A DNA stretch of 64,000 nt from Bifiguratus adelaidae (taxonomy: Eukaryota > Mucoromycota > Endogonomycetes > Endogonales): assembly GCA_002261195.1 (NCBI GenBank), contig MVBO01000051.1:28196-92195 (forward strand), given 5' to 3'. Under the pieces are notes generated by a model. The model saw nothing but the letters and a program-made list of their open reading frames with translations. It made no database searches and had not been told where the DNA came from. The first letter of the stretch is position 1, and the number at the start of each line of letters is the position of its first letter. Positions 55,995 to 64,000 of the stretch are shown one piece after another. A program made the position numbers and the translations under genes.

Positions 55995-57524
55995 CGTTTA
56001 CCAAATCTACCCCGCAAGTTTTCTAGACTCCAACGGAGACGGCATAGGCGACCTCGGCGGGATACTCTCCAAGCTAGACTATCTCCAATCGCTTGGTGTC
56101 AATGCCATCTGGCTATCTCCCATCTATGCCTCACCACAGAAAGATATGGGTTACGACGTGGCAGATTATCGCGATATCCACAAACCGTATGGGACCATGG
56201 AGCAAGTACAAGAGCTCATACAAGAGCTTCATCGACGAAACATGCGATTGCTCATGGATTTAGTGGTCAATCATACATCAGATCAACACGCTTGGTTCCA
56301 GGAATCTCGATCGAGTCGAAACTCCACCAAACGAGACTGGTACTTTTGGCGGGATCCTCGCTACGATGCCAACGGCGTTCGACATCCTCCCAACAATTGG
56401 CGGAAGCGCTTGGACATATGATGAAGCGACCGAACAGTACTATTTGGCCTTGTTTCTGCCCAGTCAGCCTGATCTCAATTGGGAAAATGACCATGTGAGG
56501 CAAGCTGTGCGGGAGGATATCGAATTCTGGCTTGCCAAAGGCGTGGATGGATTCCGCATTGATCCAATGAACCTCATGTCAAAGCATAGCGATCTATTAG
56601 ATGCCCCGATTGTCTTTCCAGACGAAAAGTATCAGCATGGAGACATGTATTTTGCTTCCGGACCACGTATGCACGAGTACTTGCAAGAATTGCGGGCCAA
56701 GGTCTTTGACAAGTACGATGCCATGACCGTGGGCGAGCTTGGCTTTACAAAAGATGTCCAATCCGTGGTGCAATACGTTGCAGAATCCCGACATGAACTC
56801 AACATGGTCTTTACCGGTGACATTGTGGACATGGATTTCGGCAAAGATGGAAAATACACGCGACATGACTTTCACCCGATACCTTACGTGCCATAACCGA
56901 GAAATGGCAGACGGTCTTGCCAGCCTACCGTGGTTGGAACTCTGTCTACATGGACAACCATGATTCTGGCCGCTCTCTTAGCCGATATGCCTCCGATGCA
57001 CCCAAGTATAGGGCCATTTCCGCAAAGATGCTGGCTTTACGGGGCCCGACACGAAGCCATGGATGCGGGTGAATGATCAAGACGCTACCTGGAATGTCGA
57101 TAGTCAAATCCATGATCCGTCGAGTGTCTTGTCCTTTTGGAAACGCATTCTCGCTTTGCGAAAAAAGTACATGGATCTCTTTGTTTACGGAACCTTTGCA
57201 ATGATTCCAAGAGAGGTTTCCGGAGAATACGTGATTGCTTACAAACGTCATGACTCTTTTGGCCGCCAAGCCGTCGTGTTTCTCAACTTTTCCGAAGAGG
57301 ACCAGCGAGTGGAGGCTCAATGTTGCGGAGATTGCAGACATGTTCTGCTCACCAACTATGACGACTGTAAGATGACAGAGGCGCAAGTTTGCTTGCGGGC
57401 CCTATCAAGGTGTCATATTGTGCAATTGGTCCTAACTGTCTTGTTCAACCTTTGTGAATCGTATTATAACATGCAAAGGAAATTTCAACCATTGACTACA
57501 GCCCTTAGGTGCGTGGAATTATGA
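55951..57524 (+). pseudogene. GH13 alpha-glucosidase/maltase, multiply disrupted
   Basis: A GH13 enzyme of the alpha-1,4-/1,6-glucosidase (maltase, isomaltase) type. Intact pieces: [67 protein letters not shown] (catalytic Asp), AMTVGEL (catalytic Glu) and SVYMDNHDSGRSLSRYA. Breaks: no in-frame ATG at the 5' end; a frameshift at about 56400 between NNW and GGSAWTYDEATEQ with loss of a few residues; another at about 56860-56885; a deletion near 57045 that joins KMLALRGPTR to PWMRVNDQDATWN; and a ragged C-terminus after NYDDCKMTEAQ. It cannot make a full enzyme. Confidence 0.85.
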
Positions 57525-58150
57525 CCCTCTTTCTGACCGCAAACATCAGCGCTACACCAATTTCATGGACATTTCTGGCATTCTCCCTCCATCATCGTCA
57601 ACGTAGCCCAAGGAATTGTACAGGAATCGGCCCTCCGGGGAAGCCCAGAATCTGACGTCTGTGAATCCGTTGGCTTGGAAATATACATGGCACTCTTGCA
57701 TCAATGTCTTTCCGAGACCCTGCCTCCGTTTTTCTTGTCGGACGTAAAGACCCCAAACGTAGCCTGTGGGTTTGAACAAACCTGTCGACGATAGGAGGCG
57801 CCAACGCGTCGGTCATCCAATGTTAACAAATGGCGCTAGCAATCACTTGACACTCCGACACTAGGACAATCGTCGCTAATCTGTCTTTCTCCTTCCGGTT
57901 TCCAGCCAATCGAATATGCGTTGCTTCCAGTCTTCGCAGATTCTTTCTGCTGTTGCCGCACCCGAGTCTATCGCTAGGCTGTGGCAGTTTTCGGTAACCT
58001 GGTCGTCGTATACAATATTTTTGATGTGTTTCTCGACTGCAACTGTCATGATTGATCGATTGTAAGTGCGCAAAACTCATTGATATAAGGCGCTGGACAA
58101 ACTCAAAGCCCGACTTTAAGCCTGAAGTCAGATTTGTACCCTGTCTTGTC
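57421..58150. repeat. Tandem segmental duplication, copy A
   Basis: This segment is a diverged direct copy of 58575-59305, about 1154 bp apart. Matching landmarks include TGCAATTGGTCCTAACTGTC against TGCAATTCGTCCTCACTGTC, ATGGACATTTCTGGCAT against ATGGACAATTCTGGCAT, and TTGATGTGTTTCTC in both. Each copy spans a GNAT gene with its 3' flank and promoter. Confidence 0.7.
57552..58080 (-). pseudogene. GNAT N-acetyltransferase, copy A, frameshifted
   Basis: A GCN5-related acetyltransferase. The N-terminal part (VEKHIKNIVYDDQVTENCHSLAIDS, then WKQRIFDWLETGRRK) and the central part (RLATIVLVSECQVIASAIC) lie in different frames; comparison with copy B indicates loss of one base at about 57890. The acetyl-CoA motif RRQGLG (in VRQEKRRQGLGKTLMQE) and the C-terminal block FYQANGFTDV-like FQANGFTDVRFWASPEGRFLYNSLGY are preserved in a third segment ending MSMKLV. 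The substrate is unknown. It is shorter than most family members once joined (about 175 residues). Confidence 0.65.
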
Positions 58151-58574
58151 CCTTGGCATTCATCACACGGAACGTGGTATAACTCACACGCGGCGACTTT
58201 GTTATCCTGTGCTCGTTAAACTGTTATCGATGTCGATTGCAGCTAAGCCTTGTGAAGGCTAATGATCGCTGCTTGATTTAGCATCGACTTCTAACATGTC
58301 TTGAGCCCGTTCAATGAGATGCTCGCTTGTCACCGGGAAGTGAGGCAACAACACGTGGTCTAATGATAAATATACCACGTATGCAAACGGATGTTCAATG
58401 GCGGTCAAAAACCGAAAAAATTGGCACTATTATCGCAAGGGTTTTGACTGTTTTCGGGTGGTTAGCTTGTGCTTGTCGCTCGGCTAGATGAAACCTTATA
58501 TACAACGTGGTCCTCTCGCGTTGGCTCGTGTTAGCTCGAGTCCATCTGCCTTTCTGACTTGCTTAATTATGAAG

Positions 58575-59305
58575 TGCAATTCGTCCTCACTGTCTAGTCA
58601 GAGCTTTGTGACATGTATAATACCATGCACAAGCGGTTGGAAAAATTGATTCTAAGTTTGATAGCGCAGAAAATGAAAATTGCAATGTTGTATCAATAAA
58701 CCGTGATTCTTACACAAGGTCTATGGACAATTCTGGCATCTTTTCTCTACCATCAATTGCGTAGTCCAAGGACTCACAAAGAGGTTGACCTCCTTGGAAA
58801 TGAAAAGTCTAATATGTGTACGTCCATTGGCTTTGAGATATGCATGGCATTCTTGCGACACCGCTGTACCCAAACCTTGTCTCCGCTTCCCCTTTCGGAC
58901 ACATAGACACCCCAAACGTAGCCAGTGTGTTCAAATGAATTCCTGACGACACCTGGTGCCAACGAGTCAATTATCCAATGCTGACATACGGCACTGGCAA
59001 CCACCTTGACCAGCCGAGACGAGGACAACCGTGGCCAATTTCTCCTTTCTCCTTCCGGCTTCGATGAATTGGAATACTTGCTCTTTCCAATCATTGCGGA
59101 TCGTTGATAGTGTTGCCATACCCATGTCTATCCACACGTTGTAATAATTTTCGGCGACTTGAGTGTCATAGTCGAGGTTGTTGATGTGTTTCTCACACTG
59201 CTATTGTCATGTTTGCGCCGGCGGCACCTACTAGGGCCTTTGATATAAAGCGAGAGACTGAACTCTAAGCCTGTCGTTAAGCCAAATCTATGCCCTATAA
59301 CCAAT
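58575..59305. repeat. Tandem segmental duplication, copy B
   Basis: The partner of 57421-58150, in the same orientation. Divergence is considerable, with many substitutions and small indels, so the duplication is not recent. Confidence 0.7.
58721..59230 (-). pseudogene. GNAT N-acetyltransferase, copy B, degenerate
   Basis: The second GNAT copy. Recognisable pieces in different frames are HINNLDYDTQVAENYYN, FIEAGRRKEKLATVVLVS, VVASAVCQHWIIDSLAPGVV, HTGYVWGVYVSE, and KRRQGLGTAVSQECHAYLKANGR. Several frameshifts separate them, and the C-terminal LYNSLGY block of copy A is replaced by unrelated sequence. Not expected to be functional. Confidence 0.6.
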
Positions 59306-60288
59306 GATCGCCAGGGATGCCCGTTTATCAGGCTCAATGTGTCGCACAACCGAGGGCTTGCCGCTGCGCGGACGAATTGACATATTAGGCTACCTTTGGT
59401 ATCGACTGTAGTTTGCAGTCTTGGAAAAACAATGCATCACGCAGTATCTAGAGCTAGAGCAGGGTGAGAACCGACGGCATAGGTGTTGAAAAGTAATAAC
59501 AAACAAAACGCTTGAGGTGTCGATATGTTTGCCAAGTCCACTTGACCTCATACCACAATATTGTGTTTTATCTTCATTTCTTACGCAAATCGTGGTCATT
59601 GGCTGGTCGAGCCGCTTTTCAGTTCGATTTCTCTCTGTTGTTCCAGACAATGCTTTTGCGTTAAGGGTCTTGTAAAGTATTTCTTGGTCACACATTATGT
59701 GCATCCCCTTCAGCCACATGTTGTACCTCAAATGAGAAGCGATCCACAGCATGCTGGTCGAAGCAGCGGAAACCATTATACTAGGTCCCAACATTTTCCC
59801 GCAGATAAGGCTGACGCCTGCTGCGGCCTAGAGGCGTTCTCGATATTCCTCGTTCATACTTGTCGATATCGAGGGATACGTTGGCAGGCCGCTGCTCCCA
59901 AAGGAGGGAACATTGCTGGCAAAGAGTATCACAGTGAAGGAGTTGTTCTCACCTAATAGCGGAGCCTGAAGAAGGGGGCGTCCTCTTGGATGTTCATGTC
60001 GGAGCTTCGTGCGCAAGCCGATAAATCCGCAACCCTAAGCCTCAGCCTCACATGACCCAGCAAGAGTTCAGGATGTGAACATGCAAGCCGTGACGGCTGT
60101 GACGCTCCTGCTCGTCCTCAACCCGCACCTGCGATGTAGCGCGGTAAAACCGGTTCTCAAACGGGCTGTGCGCACGGACAAAAGTGGCGGTGCACGGACT
60201 AAAACGGCGGTACGCGTAAGCCATGACTGCTCAATATTCAGATATAAGAGTTGATCCATTGTCAGCCAAATCAACGTATTTATCACTG
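59306..60288. other. About 1 kb without a supported gene
   Basis: Overlapping reading frames of 60-135 codons occur on both strands but none resembles a known family, and none shows a convincing splice pattern. A TATA-like ATATAAGAG at 60242-60250 is probably the promoter of the following dehydrogenase gene. Confidence 0.4.
60167..60214. repeat. Two-copy GC-rich direct repeat
   Basis: Two imperfect copies of a 22-24 bp unit (GCACGGAC, A-run, GGCGGT) in tandem, followed by a third partial GCGGTACGCG. It lies about 75-120 bp before the dehydrogenase start and could hold regulator sites; the role is unknown. Confidence 0.5.
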
Positions 60289-61299
60289 ATGGCATTCACT
60301 TGGAAGAGTACTGCGGAAGACGTTGCTAATGCCTACGGCATCGACTTGAAGGGCAAAGTTGCCATTGTTACGTAAGCTGTCTGATTCTGTTGCTGAATAC
60401 GTTTAGTGACCATGTCCTATTAGCGGCCCCAACTCTGGTATCGGCCTAGAAACATCCCGAGTATTGGCCATGTATCAAGCCAAAGTCATCATTCCTTGCC
60501 GGACGATGGCTAAGGCAGAAGGCGCCATCGAAGAAATCAAAAAGACAGTGCCCAAAGCGGACTTGATCCCCATGCAGCTGGATCTTGGTGATCTGTCTTC
60601 TGTGCGAGCCTTTGCGCAAGCATTCCTCGACCTGAACCTTCCGCTTCATATCCTCATCAATAATGCAGGCATCATGGGTTGTCCGAAATCCTATACCAAG
60701 GACGGGTTTGAGGCCCAGTTCGGCGTCAATCATCTTGGTCACTTTCTCCTCACGAGCCTTCTTTCCGATCGCTTGAAGGCTAGCGCTCCCTCACGTGTAG
60801 TTATTATCAGCGCAACCGGCGCCAAGTTTTGGTGTCCCGCTTCCGGCATCGACTTTGACGATTTACAGGCCGAGAAAAGCTACCAGTCCTTTAAGCGATA
60901 CGGACAATCCAAGCTTGCCAACATATTGCACGCCAAGGAGCTTCAACGCCGCTTTGACGCCGCTTTGACGCCGAAGGTGCAGATGTGAAGGTGACAGCTC
61001 TTCATCCAGGCGTTATTCAAACTGGTCTGCAACAAAGCATGGGTTTCAGGGGAATGATCGACATGATTTGTGCGACCAGATATCTTCGAGAGGCAATATT
61101 TGGAGACACTAGCCACTTGAAGAATATCGCGCAAGGTGCGTCTACCAGCATCTACTGCGCGCTGTCACCGAATGTGATCAAGGGTGAATTCTATTGTGAT
61201 AATGCACCTAATGTATCAGGTCTGCATGAATGCGCCAACGACGAGGACATGGCCAAGAGGCTGTGGCAGACGTCGGAGAAGATGGTCGGCTTGGCATAG
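60289..61299 (+). pseudogene. Short-chain dehydrogenase (retinol-dehydrogenase-like), frameshifted by an 11-bp duplication
   Basis: A classical SDR oxidoreductase of the RDH/WWOX-like group. Exon 1 (60289-60371) gives MAFTWKSTAEDVANAYGIDL and GKVAIVT; splicing (60372-60423) restores the cofactor motif TGPNSGIGLETSR. LHILINNAGIMG, VIISATGAKFW and the catalytic YGQSKLAN are intact. At 60948-60969 the 11-mer GCCGCTTTGAC occurs twice in tandem. The extra copy shifts the frame, so LQRRFDA runs to an early stop at 60986-60988; removing one copy restores FDAEGADVKVTALHPGVIQTGLQ, and the frame then runs to 61299. It is either a fresh mutation or an assembly artefact. Confidence 0.82.
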
Positions 61300-62136
61300 A
61301 GTTGAATACCGAATGTGATCTGAGCAGTCCAATGTAGTCTATATGATATCCAAAACCGTTTCTTTATTGAAGATAACTTTTGAACAATCCAACAATACCT
61401 TGCCTTGCATAACAAAGCACAAGGTAGCAATGTCGAGGCGAGTATCGTTGAAGAGACTATCAGGCTCTGGCAACCAAACATAGAGTTCATGGAATGACAA
61501 AAGGCAATTCGCCCGTCTGAGAGCGGTTGAAAGACTTGCAAAATTACGTCTATTTCTGACCAATGCGCCGGAGCCCTCGTGCAAGTTGAAACTAAACGGA
61601 CTCGACGCTCTTTTGTCACTCATAGACAGAACCTCACAATGCAACGTCAAACGTAGCACTGATAGAAGTAACGGAAGATTATGGCATAGTGACTGCTAGA
61701 CAAACCAACAATAGTGCTTGTCAACAGGCTGCAGACGTCAACCCTTTAGTAGCATCCATTAGCGACGACATTTCCCCGGATCCGAAGCCAGCAGACATTG
61801 CCAAATTTGGGAACGAGATTGCCCCTGGGGTGTTCAAGGAAACGATGATAATCAAACAGTAGCCTTGTTCGTCGAGCTTACGTGATACATAAACCACGGC
61901 AACCAAAGCTACCTGCGGTAGGAACGCAAGCGCGATCGCCTCCACGTCTACATCAAAACGAAGACAGACGGCGTCAAACCCAAAGATAGCCGCAAAACAA
62001 GAACGGCACCAGGTCAAGTATCCCTAGAACAGGCGCTCCGTTCGGCAGCGTGTATTCCACCGCGTTCTCTCCTAGAGTAGTGACCTTGAGCTCTCCCATA
62101 AAGTGGTTCTTACTTTATTGCGGAGCGACTGACAGC
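61300..62136. other. Intergenic, no gene supported
   Basis: 837 bp between the dehydrogenase and the cyclase. Minus-strand frames of 98-142 codons (61191-61619, 61721-62017) lack family resemblance, and their start and splice contexts are poor. The cyclase promoter should be within the last few hundred bases. Confidence 0.45.
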
Positions 62137-64000
62137 ATGAAGGAAACATATCGGTCTGCGTTGCTGAACCTCACCGAGAGCCCCAAGTATACAGATCTGT
62201 CGAGATGGAGACTGCGTGTTAAGGAAGGTGCTCAGACATGGCACTACTTGACTGAAGAAGAGGCAAAGACGTGGCCTCAAACGGCTGCCGATAGATACTT
62301 TCTGGGTCTCCCGTCGGTAAGGCAAGGCTCTTAAGGCGCCTTTTAGAGGCTAACAGCAACATGGAACAGGATGCTCCCGAGTTGCCCAAGGCCAAGACTC
62401 CTATCGAAGCGGCAAAGAATGGATTCGAGTTCTACAAGCGAATTCAGACAGAAGACGGCCATTGGGCTGGAGAATATGGAGGTCCCATGTAGGTTGACGG
62501 CACGCAGACTCGACACCTTGACCAGTACTCATTGGATCTTCGGTTAGGTTTCTGGTGCCTGGTTTAATCATCTCATACTACATTACCGGCACACCTGTTC
62601 CTGATCACGAAAGACTTGAAATCATACGATACCTCCTGAACCGGGCTCATCCAGATGACGGAGGCTGGGGTCTTCACATTGAAGGCCATTCGACGGTCTT
62701 TATCACCACGCTAACGTACGTGGCCCTGCGTATTTTGGGCTTGGGAGCAGATCATCCTGCTTTGATCAAGGCACGAGGCACTTTGCACAGGATGGGTATG
62801 TGGATTCGCCATCGTTTTACGCAGCGTATTTATTCTTTTTCACAGGCGGCGCAACGGGTGCGCCTGCCTGGGGCAAGTTTTGGCTTTGTGCCATGTGTTT
62901 GTATGAATGGGAAGGTATGAATCCTGTGCCTCCGGAGCTGTGGTGAGTAGATCAATACTGTACGACGCTTGGCCCAAGGTTGAACGCGTCCTAGGGTGCT
63001 GCCTAAATTTCTACCCATTCATCCCAGTAAATGGTGGGTCCAAAATCGAATGGTCTACTTGCCCATGGGCTACATTTACGCCAAAAAACTTCGACCCGAG
63101 CCTACGGATTTTATCCATGACTTGCGAAGGGAGATTTATGTCCAACCTTATGAAAGCATTGATTGGAATGCGCAGAGAAACAGCATTGCCAAGGAAGACC
63201 TGTACACTCCGCATACAAAGCTGATGGACTTCATTAATGGTAAGGAGGGGTTATCAGCTCACAAGTTAAGCACTAATCGTATGCCTTAAGAGATCCTCGT
63301 TTACTACATGAAAGTGCCACTCTCGGTCAATAAGCTTTGCCAGTATGCACTTGACGCGACAGTTGACCTCATCCGCATGGAGGATGAGAATACCTTCTTT
63401 CTGGATATTGGCCCTGTCAACAAGGTGCTCAATTGGCTCGTCTGCTTTTATCACTATGGCAAAGGGTCTCGGGAATTCAAGGAGCATGGTCGTCGGAATG
63501 CCGATTTCATGTGGCTAGGTCCCGAGGGTATGATGATGAACGGTACAAATGGAAGTCAGCTTTGGGATACCGCCTTTGTCGCGCAAGCATGCTGTGAGGC
63601 AGGGTTTGCCCATGAAGCTAAGAATATACCCGCCATGCGAAAGACATTAGAATTCTTGGACGATTGTCAGGTATGATTCTTTGACTAGCTCCCACTCTGG
63701 ACGGTCGATTTATGAGCATGGACAGATCAAACGCAACATTCCTGACATGGACAAATGCTATCGACACGTTTCCTTGGGTGCTTGGCCCTTTAGCACCCGC
63801 GATCAGGGTTATACGGTTTCAGATTGCACGGCGGAAGGTCTGAAATCCGTCCTACAGTTGCAGAAGCTGAGGTGCGTTATGGGTCAATGGGACGAAAAGA
63901 GTGAGTGCTAATTGACACTGTAGTCAAATGCCCAAACTGTTCAATGACGATCGTCTCAAGCAAGCCGTGGATGTGTTGCTCACGATGCAGAATGAGGACG
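62137..64000 (+). CDS. ERG7: Oxidosqualene cyclase (lanosterol synthase), 5' part
   Basis: Lanosterol-synthase-type triterpene cyclase, which folds 2,3-oxidosqualene into the first sterol; the gene continues past the window. Exons: 62137-62316, 62370-62488, 62548-62795, 62846-62942, 62995-63239, 63291-63670, 63726-63871 and 63924 onward. Signature stretches include [41 protein letters not shown] (a QW-type motif), [33 protein letters not shown], and the catalytic region [21 protein letters not shown], whose DCTAE motif holds the protonating Asp. All frames join cleanly, so unlike its left-hand neighbours it looks intact. The enzyme acts at the ER or lipid-droplet membrane in ergosterol synthesis. 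Confidence 0.93.

Noticed and set aside
59390-60016. Overlapping frames of 60-135 codons on both strands
   Set aside because: No recognisable family, no consistent splice sites, and the frames contradict each other. Treated as chance frames in degenerate DNA.

Overview
The window is nuclear DNA from a fungus with a compact genome. Genes carry many short introns (about 48-65 bp), mostly GT-AG with a few GC-AG, often with a CTAAC-type branch site. Fungal hallmarks are a Vps10 receptor, Zn2Cys6 factors, a bZIP factor, a URC4/DUF1688 gene, a DSF2-like SEL1 protein, SPT20 and an oxidosqualene cyclase. Neighbouring genes are tightly packed: two convergent genes share a CTAG stop, and two same-strand genes lie 16 bp apart. 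The species cannot be named from sequence alone. A probable selenoprotein K gene, if real, would point to an early-branching (non-Dikarya) lineage, because selenocysteine use in fungi has only been reported there.

Region 1 (1-49 kb) is a dense block of housekeeping genes. In order: VPS10 (3' part), a Zn2Cys6 factor, a SNF2/RING ATPase (IRC20/SHPRH type), a VAP/Scs2 protein, a selenoprotein-K-like gene, MMS19, an unknown acidic protein, a bZIP factor, URC4, homocysteine S-methyltransferase, an unknown basic protein, condensin CAP-G, a SEL1-repeat protein, DENR/TMA22, SPT20, the G-patch splicing factor SPP2/GPKOW, MOG1, an uncertain small membrane-protein gene, a coiled-coil membrane protein, a GUCD1 family protein, RPN5, WBP11, a cytochrome-b5-reductase-like protein, gamma-COP and ATP4. 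They serve trafficking, Fe-S and DNA maintenance, chromatin, splicing, translation, proteasome and mitochondrial functions, and form no single pathway.

Region 2 (about 48.9-61.3 kb) is a decayed accessory tract. It holds an MDR-type dehydrogenase with a one-base frameshift, a GH32 fructosidase/fructosyltransferase with an in-frame TGA and later frame damage, a fungal transcription factor lacking its DNA-binding domain, a GH13 alpha-glucosidase with several frameshifts and deletions, two tandem degenerate GNAT acetyltransferase copies, and a short-chain dehydrogenase broken by an 11-bp tandem duplication. The GH32-regulator-GH13 trio looks like the wreck of a sucrose/maltose-use cluster. Region 3 (62.1 kb to the end) is the 5' part of an apparently intact lanosterol-synthase-type cyclase.

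The most exciting signal is at 13.29-13.95 kb. Four short exons assemble into a 95-codon selenoprotein-K homologue ending in UGA-GGU-UAA, so a selenocysteine would be the penultimate residue, close to its place in animal SelK. Ten bases after the UGA a long near-perfect hairpin begins, resembling a selenocysteine redefinition element. About 140 bases after the UGA there is a candidate form-2 SECIS (AUGA / AA / UGA core with a mini-stem). UGA is an ordinary stop in other genes here, so this is not a recoded genome.
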